Shown: positions 51,501 to 58,740, numbered from the stretch's first letter. The stretch: DNA of 64,000 nt from Patiria miniata (GCF_015706575.1 NW_024037063.1:20088927-20152926), one strand, 5' to 3'. The notes: generated by a model from the sequence alone, not told the origin. Numbers and translations: made by a program.

Positions 51501-54500
51501 GAATCCTGCAAAATCCTGCGGCAGTGACTGTCAATATGTTAAGGCTTGGCCAGTGACATCCTGGAGCAGTACGGAGGATTTCAAGCATAATCCAGGCATG
51601 TATTTATGCATGGCTGAGCAAAAACAACACAAGGTCCTGCCCAAGACCTTGACAAAGTGCATCCTACGAAATCAGTAACGCACTTTTGCCATGTAACCTC
51701 AATCCTCCATATACCTCCACTTTGGCAAAGAGGATTTTGAAGGATTCAGGGCGGTTAGGGTTAGGGTTAAACTTGCTTATGAAAACAAACTGTTCTCTCG
51801 TTGCTTTTGTGCAGGCTTGTCCGGACGTCTACACCTTCCCGATTTTCACCGAGGAGTTTACCACAAAGTTGATTGAAGAAATGGAGTTCTTCGGCCAGTG
51901 GTCCAGCGGTACAAATGAAGTAAGCTTGAGGAGAAGGAGTTTTATTCACTCATAATTGGACACCATAACTAATGTCAAACTGGTGTGCTGTCATGTTTAA
52001 AACATTAGTTAGGGCGATCTGATACACCGTGCCCTCTGGAGACATGCACACAGTAGGGAACAAAAGATTGTATACGTCTCCCCAGGGCAACTTCTATAGA
52101 TGAATATGTCTCCGCAAGGTTTTCACGAAATAGATATATGGATTTTACTCAAAAACTAGGAATTTTCAAGGTGGGTTGATCTGTCGCAAATGGAAGAGTT
52201 TTAGAAAAGGGATATTAAGTCCGAATGTCAGCCAAGGAAATTAATTCTGGTTAAAGTAAGAGCATTGTGAAACTACACTTTCAAACTCGAAAACTTTACT
52301 ACATGAGAACAAAGAAATGTCTCCATAAGGATACAAATTTCAGTATGCGCATCTACATGACGTTTAGCTCAAAATATGGTCTAAAAGCATGTATAATATT
52401 ATTTATATTTATAAGTCAGTTATCAAGCTGCTGTCCGTCTATTTTCACAGGACCAGAGGTTAGCGGGCGGCTATGAGAACGTCCCCACGCGAGACATCCA
52501 CATGCGACAGGTGGACTACGAGCGACATTTCCTGTACTTCCTGCGAGAGTTTATCAAACCGGTCTGCGAAAAGGTCTACCCCGGCTACGACTCCCGGGTG
52601 AGAAGATCGGTCCAAAACGAAAAAAAAAACTAGAGATCTATGTTTGTTTGCAACCGAACATAGGGCTTTTCTGCATAATTTTTTTTATGAGGTTATGCTT
52701 AGTACGTTTTGTCATCTTGACAACACTTGTCACTGAACATTTTGTCATTGTGGTCTTGGTTTGTACCAAGTTTGAAGTCAATCCGATGAAAGGAAGTGTA
52801 CAATTTTTTGCACACTAGCTTCACTTTGGCACGTGTGAGGTGTGCTCGAAAATGTTTGGGCCTGGTGCAGAAATTCCCAAGACTTGATTTGATTTGTCCT
52901 GTTGATAGCACAATGGCAGCTAGGGGAACATAACATAAGTACTAAGACTAGCCTCTTCATCTCATTCAAGTCAAGTCTGTCACGAGTCAATGTGGCCCAT
53001 CAGGCCGGTGTTTATCTCCGGTTTCAGTGTCGTGAAACACCTGAGAATATTTTTGTCCCCCCTGGATGGGATGCTATTCCATCGCCAGTTACTCCCCAGC
53101 TATAGGAGTATTTATACTCCTGGGTGGAGAGAGGCAAGTTGGGGTAAAGTGGCTTGCCCAAAGACACAACATATGGCAAGCAGCTGGATTCCAACCTCTG
53201 ATCCTCTGATCGGTGACGTGAAATGACTGAGAATATTTCCGTTCCCCCTTGATGGGATTCAGGTCCATCGCAGTTTACTCCCCAGCTAATGCCGGTACCC
53301 ATTTATACTCCTGGGTGGAGAGAGGCAAATTGGGGTGAAGTGGCTTGCCCAAGGACACAACATGTAGCCAGCAGCTGGATTCGAACCCCTGATCCTCTGA
53401 TCATGAGCTAAAAACCTGCTAGGCCACACTTGTAGTGTTAAGTCAAAGACCTTGGCCCTGGCATGGTAGTCCATCGACGATAATTTTTCGGCCATTAACC
53501 CTAACCCCCTAGGCCCTTGTTGCTTACAACCATCCTCAATCCTCCAAAATCCTCCAAAATTTTGCAACTCCGCCTAAATTTTTCAAAATTGTCAGACAGT
53601 CCTGCCTCAAAATGCATTCATCCTCAATCCTCCAAAATCCTCCTCATCCCAAAACTTTGCACTCGTGTTTAAATGAAGGATAACCAACGCTAAATCCTTC
53701 AAAATCATCAGACAGTCCTGCCTCAAAATGCATTCATCCTCAATCCTCCAAAATCCTCTTGTGCTTCAATCACCATTCATCCTCAATCCTCCAAAATCCT
53801 CATGTGCTTCAATCACCATTCATCCTCAATCCTCCAGAATCCTCATTTGATTCAATCACCATTCATCCTCAATCCTCTAGAATCCTCCAAAACCGCCAGG
53901 AGGATTTTGGAGGAGTGAGGTGGGTTAGGGTTAATACTCCTGGGTGGAGAGAGGCAATTGGGGTGAAGTGGCTTGCCCAAGGACACAACATGTGGCCAGC
54001 GGCTGAATTCAAACTCCTGCTCCTCTGATCATGAGCCAAAAACCCGCTAGGTCACACTTGTAGTGTTAAGTCAAAGACCTTGGCCCTGGCATGGTAGTCC
54101 ATCGACGATCACTCCCCGGCCATTAATACTCCTGGGTGGAGAGAGGCAATTGGGGTGAAGTGGCTTGCCCAAGGACACAACATGTGGCCAGCAGCTGAAT
54201 TTGAACCCCTGCTCCTCTGTTCATGAGCCAAAAACCTGCTAGGCCACACTTTCAGTGTTAAGTCTAAGACCTTGGCCCTGACACCAAGGTAACTGGTCGT
54301 CACCACCTCCTCATGTTCAACCTTGGCCGACAAAACCCTTGTTAAACCACTAAGGATCTCGCCGGAACAAAAAAATAGATGACTCACGTGCGAAAGACAT
54401 ATCAAACCTGTGATCGAAGGAAGTGTATTAAAACCCTTGGTAATTTAACTCACACGGGTGCGAGGAAATCAGATTTTGATGAAGGTAGCAGTCTCCATCA

Positions 54501-55954
54501 GGTGCGATTATTGCGAAATCTTCTGGCGCTCTGCCAAAAGTGGCATTTGTTTCAGATTCTCTAATGGTGTACTTCCTTGACTGGTGGATTAAACGACCTG
54601 AAAAAGAGGATTGAATTGTAATTTGACCTTCTTTAAAATTGGCCATCTGCTTCAACAACATAAGCAAGTTGATCGGTGTTAATGGCTCGGTTTCTCAATT
54701 TTTTGTTTCATTATAATTGTTTCATCAATCATTCGTTGAATTTGACAGCCAGAGAGGGAGGGTCTAAAGAGCCCATGACGTGAACAACTGGACATCCCAT
54801 TTTTGGTTAATCTTATTGAAAAGTGCACTTCTTTAAACCTTAACAAAATGTCCATGCTTTTCTGGGCAGATGAGGGCGCTGTTGCAGTGATGTCATTTCA
54901 GGAAGACACTATTCAGTTGAGGGGGTTTTCTGTTCAAATTGTGAACCCAGTATTTGCTCATTGATAGCTTTTTGAGAGAAAACTTTGCTCATTGGCCTAA
55001 TGTCAGGTACTGAAAAATGTCAACAATTGTGGCAAATTGTTGTTCTGAAATAGCTGTAACATGGAGTTTTCTGCCTGAAACAACATCACACTTTTGCTCA
55101 TGAATATGCAAAATTGCATCAGCATTAGCAATTCAAGAGGGCACTAAAACGCCCTTAAACATGGCAAAATGAATATTGAAAATAATTTTAAATGGGACAC
55201 AAAGGTGCATTTTCAAGGACTGCATTAAATAAATTACATTACATGGGCCCTTTTTAAAGGTAGAGTCCATCATTTGCAGCCATCCGAAAAGTAACTGGCG
55301 TAATTATTGTTGAAAAACAAACTTGGTTGAAAGATAGTAAGGGAACTAAACTCCCTGTGAAATTATTCTTTCTGGGAAGCTGTCATTTTGAAGTAATCAA
55401 CGAAAGAAGGCATTTCCAACGGTGATTCTTAAGAAGCACCGTAGGAAAATTTAAATTAGTAGTTCGTTTTGTTATTCAGTGCAGCGCGCACAAGTATTGG
55501 AACGACGCACACGCGCGTGCGGCTGTTGTAATTCGTCGGATCAGTGCGCGACGTCGCGTAAAGCTGCAATTCAAAACATGATTCAGTAACTTTTGATTTG
55601 AAATTGAGATCTTAGAATGCTGTTTTTCTTGGAATGTACAGCTGAAGCTTAGCTGAAACTTCATCAGGTTAGTTGCTCAGTATCCTTCATTAGAGTTTGA
55701 ACTCTTTTGTTGCTTCAAACGAACAAAATGCACAAATTACAAATGATGGACTGTAGCTTTAATGGAGTAACTGAATAATTTAGAAAGCCTTAGTGTCATT
55801 TTATAATTCTTTAATTTTGAATTTTCAGGCTCATGCCATCATGAACTTTGTCGTGCGTTACCGACCGGACGAACAGCCGGCGTTGCGACCCCACCACGAC
55901 TCCTCCACCTATACTATCAACGTCGCCCTCAACACTCACGGATTGGATTACGAG
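27429..55954 (+). CDS. PLOD: procollagen-lysine 2-oxoglutarate 5-dioxygenase (lysyl hydroxylase), 18 exons, 3' end outside window
   Basis: Eighteen exons join to 2055 nt = 685 residues in one frame. The enzyme hydroxylates collagen lysines in the ER (Fe2+, 2-oxoglutarate, O2, ascorbate); LH3-type members also add galactose and glucose to hydroxylysine. Residues 1-27 form a signal peptide. Residues about 34-270 are the glycosyltransferase-like domain: [25 protein letters not shown], the metal motif Asp111-Ser-Tyr-Asp114, Trp144 and DDGDDQLFF. The accessory domain follows to about residue 540 ([32 protein letters not shown]-like DMDPDMALC). The dioxygenase domain then includes [27 protein letters not shown] and [20 protein letters not shown], with His665 and Asp667 as two iron ligands. 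The missing last exon should carry the third His and the 2-oxoglutarate Arg. WKGGDV, DSYDVI and RPHHDSST look most like vertebrate PLOD3. Invertebrates generally have one PLOD, so the paralogue number is not assigned. Confidence 0.96.
28524..28973. repeat. foldback repeat 1, about 225-bp arms, in PLOD intron 1
   Basis: The left arm beginning AATAAAATTATTGGGTAATC and the right arm ending in its complement match nearly throughout, e.g. CCTACCAGTACCAGTAAGAA / TTCTTACTGGTACTGGTAGG. The centre is at about 28749 (CGGACTCCG). No spacer or ORF; arms differ by a few substitutions and small indels. Confidence 0.85.
29690..30260. repeat. direct repeat pair in PLOD intron 1
   Basis: GTTGATTAAAAACAGAATA recurs at about 29711 and 30205 with similar flanks (AACAATAAAACA / AACAATATAAAA and CAACAAGTATA). 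The 490 bp between them are AT-rich with C/T runs. Confidence 0.5.
30870..31236. repeat. foldback repeat 2, left arm truncated
   Basis: TTTTAAACACAACCACCGTT..CAGCAAAACGAAAACATAGG folds onto TTTTCGTTTTGCTGAAAAGA..AACGGTGGTTGTGTTTA. The outer right arm continues to a terminus TTCGTTTTTTTTTTACACAT and CCTGTA. Same family as 63565-64000. Confidence 0.75.
31410..32055. repeat. foldback repeat 3, about 640 bp, in PLOD intron 1
   Basis: Left GGACAGATCAGGGGCCATAT..CATGACTAGAAACGCAAGAG..CATGCAAACAAGAAGAGACT; right arm has AGTCTCTTCTTGTTTGCATG..GTTTCTAGTCATGG..ATATGGCCGCTGATTTGTCC. Arms of about 300 bp, with lower identity than foldback 1. Confidence 0.75.
32256..32560 (+). repeat. repeat K, longer copy with internal CAGTC(A) units
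   Basis: Contains repeated AGTCA.. phrases (AGTCACAGACAGTCAAG, AGACAGGCTAGTCACC-like, GACAGTCAAATTCC, CAGTCAAACC, CAGCCAGTCAATCC). The first 95 bp have an inverted partner in GNB1 intron 7. Confidence 0.5.
33420..33517 (+). CDS. PLOD: PLOD exon 2
   Basis: Acceptor ..TTTTTTCCCCCCAG, donor GTATGT; 98 nt, residues 34-66 ([20 protein letters not shown]..), first beta-strand of the glycosyltransferase domain. Confidence 0.94.
34961..35097 (+). CDS. PLOD: PLOD exon 3
   Basis: Acceptor TTGTTGTTTACAG, donor GTAAGT; 137 nt, residues 67-112 ([36 protein letters not shown]). Ends inside the Ser codon of the DSYD metal motif. Confidence 0.95.
35196..35592. mobile_element. about 400-bp pogo-like nonautonomous element in PLOD intron 3
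   Basis: Left CAGAGAAAGTCGCTATACTG follows TA. The right end reads, in complement, CAGTGGACCACCGCTATAAC. Several partial copies of GCTATA.CGAAC lie inside. Confidence 0.45.
35590..36030 (+). repeat. tandem pair of a second tRNA-derived SINE type
   Basis: Two units about 257 bp apart share GACAAGCTCGGTGGTCGAGT (35624 and 35885), an A-box/B-box pair GGTCGAGTGGT and GGGTTCGAGTCCC (second copy GGGTTCCAGTCCC). ACAAGC and GCTTGT flank the first tRNA-like fold. Leu/Ser-like head; body CTCGGGCAGCACTGAC. Confidence 0.6.
36206..36320 (+). CDS. PLOD: PLOD exon 4
   Basis: Acceptor is a long T run ending TGCAG, donor GTAAGA; 115 nt, residues 112-150 ([32 protein letters not shown]). Completes Asp111..Asp114 and carries Trp144. 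Confidence 0.95.
37405..38321 (-). mobile_element. MITE-C copy, reverse orientation, interrupted by MITE-B copy 3
   Basis: Right terminus GCAAATGATCTACTCTACCT ends at 38321. CATGTTTTGAATCG, ACAGGGAGTTTAGTGCCG and CAGTTACTTTTTGGATAACT match the complement of the 55.3-kb element. The far left terminus is not recognisable. Confidence 0.7.
37736..38247. mobile_element. MITE-B copy 3, nested inside MITE-C in PLOD intron 4
   Basis: 512 bp, TTAA at 37732-37735 and 38248-38251; ends AGGGAATATACAACATTTGC and complement. The surrounding sequence is a MITE-C copy whose uninterrupted version exists at 58.9-59.2 kb. Confidence 0.85.
38333..38494 (+). CDS. PLOD: PLOD exon 5
   Basis: Acceptor CTACCTTTGAACCGCAG, weak in pyrimidines and lying at the edge of a mobile element (see findings); donor GTAAGT. 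162 nt, residues 151-204 ([21 protein letters not shown] .. [16 protein letters not shown]). Confidence 0.93.
38697..38758. mobile_element. 62-bp deletion derivative of MITE-A
   Basis: CCCTAACAGTCC..CCTAGGGAGTTAGGG, i.e. the two termini with almost no interior, flanked on the right by TTAG. Confidence 0.45.
38868..39503. repeat. foldback element rich in GCGCA motifs, PLOD intron 5
   Basis: Termini CAGCCGATTTTCACGAAAAA and, in complement, CAGCCGATCTCACCAAAATT. Sub-terminal TTGCGCAGTTGCG / ACTTGCGCA and TTACGCC repeats are present. The middle carries about five 16-bp GGTCCGAAATTTTG units (39235-39310). Confidence 0.6.
39536..39762 (-). repeat. SINE-like repeat with tRNA-like head, reverse orientation
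   Basis: In complement, GGCGTAGCGGT (A-box-like) and GGGTTTGAATCCCGCC (B-box) are about 30 bp apart. The body contains GGTGGGAGGAAAACCCCAGA. It ends 60 bp before PLOD exon 6. Confidence 0.5.
39824..39887 (+). CDS. PLOD: PLOD exon 6
   Basis: Acceptor TTTTCAATTTTACAG, donor GTACGG; 64 nt, residues 205-225 plus one nt ([17 protein letters not shown]), equivalent to the LDH..RIFQNLNGA segment of vertebrate enzymes. Confidence 0.92.
40350..40447 (+). CDS. PLOD: PLOD exon 7
   Basis: Acceptor TGTGTTCTTCAG, donor GTAGGC; 98 nt, residues 226-258 ending in [10 protein letters not shown] (vertebrate VLIHGNGPTK). Confidence 0.93.
40503..41013. mobile_element. MITE-B copy 4 in PLOD intron 7
   Basis: 511 bp, TTAA at 40499-40502 and 41014-41017; starts AGGGAAGTTACAACATTTGC; shares the CCTGACC..GTCAGGG inner inverted pair. 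Confidence 0.78.
41091..41358 (+). repeat. tRNA-derived SINE, full-length copy
   Basis: A-box TGGCCTAGTGG at 41101-41111 and B-box GGTTCGAATCC at 41145-41155 mark an internal pol III promoter. A body follows with CCTTGGGCAAGCCACTTCAC, a motif common in animal SINE bodies, then GGAGTAACCTGTGATGGACT and a GAAACCGG..GGAGATAAACGCC tail. The acceptor stem is not tRNA-like, so it is not a tRNA gene. Confidence 0.75.
41490..41591 (+). CDS. PLOD: PLOD exon 8
   Basis: Acceptor TTCTTCCGTATTTTCAG, donor GTATGT; 102 nt, residues 259-292 ([20 protein letters not shown]..). Contains a possible N-glycosylation site NVT at its end. A CCCCAC array starts about 15 nt past the donor. Confidence 0.93.
41604..41775 (+). 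repeat. CCCCAC/CCCACC low-complexity array beside PLOD exon 8 donor
   Basis: About 170 nt with almost no G or T, starting about 13 nt inside intron 8. Overlapping long frames through it are proline/histidine-rich artefacts. Confidence 0.85.
42469..42710. mobile_element. MITE-J-like copy in PLOD intron 8
   Basis: Begins TGGGCTCCGTGCGCCAACGA and continues AAGAGGGCGC; ends with GGGGTATTTC, as near the right end of the 57.6-kb copy. Between them the two copies have diverged strongly. Confidence 0.4.
43300..43431 (+). CDS. PLOD: PLOD exon 9
   Basis: Acceptor TTCTTCGTTGTTTAG, donor GTAAGA; 132 nt, residues 293-336 ([26 protein letters not shown]), start of the accessory domain. Confidence 0.94.
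43895..44409. mobile_element. MITE-B copy 5 in PLOD intron 9
   Basis: 515 bp, TTAA at 43891-43894 and TCAA at 44410-44413 (one mutation). Closest to copy 1. Inserted in a repeat whose empty version is at 15071-15074. Confidence 0.83.
44571..44692 (+). CDS. PLOD: PLOD exon 10
   Basis: Acceptor TTTTTAATTCCACAG, donor GTGAGT; 122 nt, residues 337-377 ([20 protein letters not shown]..). The least conserved exon, as in other PLODs. Confidence 0.92.
45140..45600 (+). repeat. repeat G with embedded tRNA-like segment
   Basis: Contains AGTGGCCTAGTGGATAGTGG and GGTTCGAACCC (45409-45460). It is the inverted partner of 56435-56720. A perfect inverted pair of about 23 bp around CACCGACGTTAA (45259-45314) sits inside this copy only. 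Confidence 0.6.
46068..46169 (+). CDS. PLOD: PLOD exon 11
   Basis: Acceptor TTTTATTGTTCCAG, donor GTATAC; 102 nt, residues 377-411 ([20 protein letters not shown]), matching vertebrate YYFSVDADVALT. Confidence 0.94.
46302..46860. repeat. composite SINE region in PLOD intron 11
   Basis: A + strand tRNA-like head (GTGGTCTAGCGGTAGAGCAC, B-box GGTTCGAGCCC, 46310-46365) with CCTTGAGTAAGGCGCTTTAC body runs into (AAT)n at about 46434-46450. Next is a block with TATAGCGCTTTTTGCC and TTAACGTCCCATCCGAAGG, then a - strand SINE piece (GATTCGAACCCGAGTCGAAC). Confidence 0.6.
47125..47250 (+). CDS. PLOD: PLOD exon 12
   Basis: Acceptor ACTATTGCCCCATAG, donor GTAAGC; 126 nt, residues 411-453 ([31 protein letters not shown]), one of the best-conserved PLOD segments. 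Confidence 0.95.
47395..48620 (+). repeat. ACTTG-type minisatellite, about 1.2 kb, PLOD intron 12
   Basis: Irregular array of GACTTGACTTGTGACTTG units with interspersed GTGAAAGATTGACTT and GTGAAAAATGGACTT variants forming higher-order blocks of about 60-70 bp. It has no stops on the - strand over 311 codons, but this is a by-product of the unit. Confidence 0.85.
48735..48955. repeat. foldback repeat, about 220 bp, PLOD intron 12
   Basis: GATGAATCAAACTCAGCCTTGGG..CTACCCATCTAATTTTGAGC folds with GCTCAAAATTTACTGGGTAG..CCCAAGGCTGGATTCAATTC. Ends about 80 bp before exon 13. A fragment recurs near 52880-52960. Confidence 0.65.
49037..49172 (+). CDS. PLOD: PLOD exon 13
   Basis: Acceptor GGTTTTGGTATTGCAG, donor GTTAGC (AAG|GTTAGC, slightly off consensus); 136 nt, residues 453-498 ([20 protein letters not shown] .. 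[15 protein letters not shown]). Confidence 0.93.
49872..49985 (+). CDS. PLOD: PLOD exon 14
   Basis: Acceptor TACTCGTTATTCAG, donor GTAGGA; 114 nt, residues 499-536 ([16 protein letters not shown] .. HLHNDLWEI). Confidence 0.94.
50398..50466 (+). CDS. PLOD: PLOD exon 15
   Basis: Acceptor CGCCTATTTTCTCAG, donor GTACTG; 69 nt, residues 537-559 ([14 protein letters not shown]..), matching vertebrate DWKEKYIHQNY. Confidence 0.93.
50505..50573 (+). repeat. repeat I, copy 2 in PLOD intron 15
   Basis: Second copy of the 1.8-kb element, right after exon 15; AATAATCTGGAACTGGTTCC to CCGATGTACAGACC. Confidence 0.6.
50750..51195. repeat. cluster of GGATGTAACATTG hairpins, PLOD intron 15
   Basis: CGGATGTAACATTGACACCATGTTACATCC-type inverted unit at 50756-50786, a decayed unit at 50930-51000, and a palindrome around GATGTAACATTGTTACATC at 51158-51192. 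Confidence 0.55.
51360..51766. mobile_element. MITE-A copy, complete
   Basis: TTAA at 51356-51359 and 51767-51770; starts CCCTAACTCCCTAGG, ends GGTTAGGGTTAGGG; about 407 bp. Same internal order as the copies at 17.5 and 10.6 kb (ATTTCTTGAATATGGTC, GTGACATCCTGGAGC, CAACACAAGGTCC). Located in PLOD intron 15. Confidence 0.75.
51815..51919 (+). CDS. PLOD: PLOD exon 16
   Basis: Acceptor TTGCTTTTGTGCAG, donor GTAAGC; 105 nt, residues 560-594 ([24 protein letters not shown]), start of the dioxygenase domain. A MITE-A copy ends 45 bp upstream of the exon. Confidence 0.95.
52451..52597 (+). CDS. PLOD: PLOD exon 17
   Basis: Acceptor CTGTCCGTCTATTTTCACAG, donor GTGAGA; 147 nt, residues 595-643 ([19 protein letters not shown] .. 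VYPGYDSR). Confidence 0.95.
53001..53437 (-). repeat. two adjacent SINE copies, reverse orientation
   Basis: First copy 53001-53219 (CGGTTTCAGTGTCGTGAAAC .. TGGATTCCAACCTC), second 53218-53437 (GTGAAATGACTGAGAATATT .. GGATTCGAACCCCTGATCC .. CTAGGCCACAC). Both are the complement of the 41.1-kb element. Confidence 0.7.
53499..53930. mobile_element. MITE-A copy, TTAA-flanked, inserted in a SINE
   Basis: Flanked by TTAA at 53495-53498 and 53931-53934. Ends CCCTAACC..GGTTAGGG are inverted. The interior is made of degenerate AATCCTCCAAAATCCTCC units. A neighbouring SINE copy has the same flanks with a single TTAA (54123-54126), so the boundaries are certain. CCCTA ends plus TTAA target are piggyBac-like. 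No transposase is encoded. Confidence 0.8.
53931..54300 (-). repeat. two more SINE units, about 189-bp period
   Basis: TACTCCTGGGTGGAGAGAGG at 53936 and again at about 54126. Each runs through CCAGC(A/G)GCTGAATT and CTAGG(T/C)CACAC to AGTCCATCGACGAT. The first of these supplied the right flank of the MITE-A at 53.5 kb. Confidence 0.65.
55258..55758. mobile_element. MITE-C, 501 bp, in PLOD intron 17
   Basis: TTAA at 55254-55257 and 55759-55762; ends AGGTAGAGTCCATCATTTG and CAAATGATGGACTGTAGCT are inverted. Interior shares TTTCCAACGGTGAT and CTGTCATTTTGAAG with MITE-B, so the families are related. Confidence 0.75.
55829..55954 (+). CDS. PLOD: PLOD exon 18 (iron-ligand exon)
   Basis: Acceptor TTTGAATTTTCAG, donor GTAAGC; 126 nt, residues 644-685 ([33 protein letters not shown]). 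His665 and Asp667 are the first two Fe ligands. The next exon, expected to open with Gly-Gly-Gly-Cys-Arg-Phe, was not found to 64000. Confidence 0.95.
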
Positions 55955-56434
55955 GTAAGCCGTTTGTGGTCGTCTTTTCTTCACAAATTGTGTTCCTCAT
56001 GCTATTTTTCAAGTTTCATCCCGAAAAAAAAAAAAGATTCCTTTTCTAAATGGTGATTTTTCTAGCAAGACACGAGTTATTCACTTTGAATGAGACATGG
56101 ACGTTTAGTTATTTAGTTATTACTGTATAATTTCAATTTATTGGCTGCTTAACAATTATTTAGTTCTCGTGGGGTAGGCTGGTCCCCGCCTCGCAATCAT
56201 TATCAATAATATACCAAAACCAAAACCTTTTGTTAACAGGGTTGCAAAGTCCAAAATTAAGGAAGGATAAAACAAGTTTTTGATTGGAATTAAACATTAA
56301 AGTTGAAAATTTATTAATAGGAATAAAACAATGTTTTTTGAAGAGCATGAGGGGCGTACATGTATTGTTTTTGCAGCAAACGTCGTATTTTAACCAATTA
56401 CATGACGCACCTTAATATGAATATTTATCACGCT

Positions 56435-56720
56435 GTGTGGATGGAAGACACTTGGGTTCTCGTAGTGTTTCCCTTCAATTAAACTTATCCCAACCAACAA
56501 AAACATTTGATGAAAATGGACATGGGCTCGAACCACAGATCTTGCGATCCATAGTTCATTCCACTATCCACTAGGTCACTCTGGCAGCTCAACGAAAGCC
56601 GTCCTTTGAAATGCTTTAATGTACATGCATGACTGAGTAATAGCAATGTCGTAACGTCATTGATATTTTCTTATGAATAAACATCGAACTAGCTGAATAA
56701 TCATGAACCATTGACAATGT
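56435..56720 (-). repeat. repeat G, reverse copy in the last PLOD intron
   Basis: CACGCTGTGTGGATGGAAGA, GGCTCGAACCACAGATCTTG and ATGTACATGCATGACTGAGT are the complement of 45330-45560. It lacks the 45.27-kb hairpin. Confidence 0.6.
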
Positions 56721-57605
56721 GCGCTGCAGATAAAAACACTGCTCACTGAGAATGCAACGATCTTATAGCATATAATATCAGTTAGAGGTCTTTGACAGAT
56801 CAAATAACAATTCTAGCTCCCATGGCCATTGCAAATTGGGTCAGTCAGGAGAAACTAGTTTTATTTTCTCTCTGGCCTAACAATATTTCTCCCAGCTGGT
56901 AGTCAGTTGTACTTTGCTTATCATGAGGATCTGCAGCGTCTGCAAGTTGTATCGGTTACCGGCCAAGTTTTGGCATATCGCAGTTGACTTTTTGTTGGCG
57001 GTCTTCAGGGAGTTAATTTTTTTATTGATGGGGACTCCCTGTCTCATTAAGACCACTATCGCTAGAGCTCTGAATATGAGACAGATTACGAAGGGATGTA
57101 GCCATATAACCACCTGGTTTTTCAATACACTAACACCTATCAAAGTTTGTTTCGGGGCATGAAAATCTGGCGCACTGCTTGTTTTTCATTTGCGTTCTCA
57201 CGAAAATAAGGGTTCTCTGAGGAATAAAATGATTGAATGGGTGTGTTCATATTTCGCCCCTTCCTGTCTTTTCCCCGCCTCCCCCTCCCCTCGTAACCCA
57301 TGGGTTTTGAATGTCATATCAATACCTCGCCTTACTTGCTGTGAATGACATGAACTACTGGTAGATGCTCTGATCTGGTACACGGTACCCTGTGGAGACA
57401 TGTGCATAATAGGGAACAAAAGATTGTTCTATAGGTGAATAAGTCTCCACAATATTATCACAAAATAAATGGATTTTACTCAAAAATTATGTATTTCCAA
57501 AGTGTTGATCCATCGCAAATTGATTTATTTTATGTAAGGGATATTAAGTTTGAATTTCAGCTAAGGAAATTAATTCTGATTAAAATAGGTTCTGGTTAAA
57601 TTTAC

Positions 57606-58108
57606 AATGTATGCACAGCTAAGCATAAAGAATACAAGGTCTGGCCTATGGGCCCAATGTGCCAACAAAAGAGGGCGCGTTTTTACCACTTTTTGAGAGC
57701 TCCTTGGACAGGACACACAGCATTCGCGTACTGTATTGTACTGGTAGCGCGCGGAGTACGCATGACTTCCTGAATGAGCCAAAGCTATAAGCCACCGCGT
57801 CTCCGCGTGAGCGTCAGGCGTTGTCAGCGTGCGAATACGTTAGAATTTAACTTGCAATGGTCTCCCAGACTAATCCCCGCCCCCAATAACTTTCGATCAT
57901 TCGAAATACGCAGTGGATGGACCGGGAACCAGTCTAGGTCTCCCCCACTCTCCTTTGCTGGCCGTTGAAGGGGTATTTGTGCACTGAGCCCATGACCTTG
58001 ACACAGTGCATCCTCCAAAATCAGCCACACTGTTATGTCACAAAGCCTCAATCCTGCAAAATCCTCCATTTTGCGAAGGTTATATTTGAGGGTTTGGGAA
58101 GGTTAGGG
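57606..58108. mobile_element. MITE-A fragment split by another insertion
   Basis: TATGCACAGCTAAGCAT..AAGGTCTGGCC (57606-57648) continues as ACCTTGACACAGTGCATCC from about 57993 to GGTTAGGG (58101-58108) and TTAA (58109-58112). In intact copies these parts are adjacent, so the 340 bp between them were inserted later. Confidence 0.65.
57649..57992. mobile_element. MITE-J, about 340 bp, nested in MITE-A
   Basis: Ends TGGGCCCAATGTGC and GTGCACTGAGCCCA are inverted (10 of 14 match). It opens with GCCAACAAAAGAGGGCGC, shared with a second copy near 42469. Target duplication is AT or TA at most; the exact border is uncertain by 1-2 bp. Confidence 0.5.
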
Positions 58109-58155
58109 TTAATAAATAAGTAAAATAATAGGGGAGACTGGATGCCCATGACCTG

Positions 58156-58392
58156 GGGCCAATTTCACGGCGCTGCTAAGCACAAACATTTGCTTATCAC
58201 AAAAAGTCTGGCTTATAAAAGCAGGTTACCAGCCAAAACTCCATGTGATGTATATTGCTCATGATTAGTATTCAGCTGTTGTTTGCTTAGCATGAAAATC
58301 ACATGGAGTTTTGGCTGGTAACCTGCTTTTTTAAGCCAGGTTTTTTTGTGCTAAGCAACTTTTTGTGCTTAGCAGCGCCGTGAAATTGGGAC
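58156..58392. repeat. foldback repeat with GCTTAGCA ends
   Basis: CCAATTTCACGGCGCTGCTA..AGCAGGTTACCAGCCAAAAC pairs with GTTTTGGCTGGTAACCTGCT..TAGCAGCGCCGTGAAATTGG. Related partial copies, with GCTTAGCA and GGCTGGTAACCTG phrases, are at 6500-6640, 13370-13490 and 13770-13900. Confidence 0.7.
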
Positions 58393-58740
58393 CTGCAGTG
58401 AGATGACGCACTGCAACGCTTGAAATGGGAAAAACAGTTTAACAGGAAGCGTGCAGTATTGGAAGGACAGGGTAAATGCAGCTTGATGGATTTTTTAAAA
58501 CCGGCGAGAATCGGAACAGTAATTTGACCCATCTGTTGTACTGCCTATGGCAGACTTTCTCAGGAATTTAGCTTCAAGGCACACATCCTCCACCCCCCCC
58601 CCCCCCCCCCACTAACTGACTATGTTTGCATTGGGCACCTCAACATGGTAATTGGTTACACGGGTGTAGCCCCCAGAGGGGTGAGAAAGGGGTAAGGACA
58701 CTGCACCCTTGAGATAGTGTCAGCCACCCCTAACACTCAC

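Noticed and set aside
51751..51770. TTAGGG repeats as interstitial telomere
   Set aside because: Only two to three units, always at the ends of MITE-A copies and mirrored at the other end.
56877..57162. Overlapping hydrophobic open frames of 82 and 88 codons on opposite strands
   Set aside because: No recognisable family, no convincing splice sites, and neither strand is clearly favoured.
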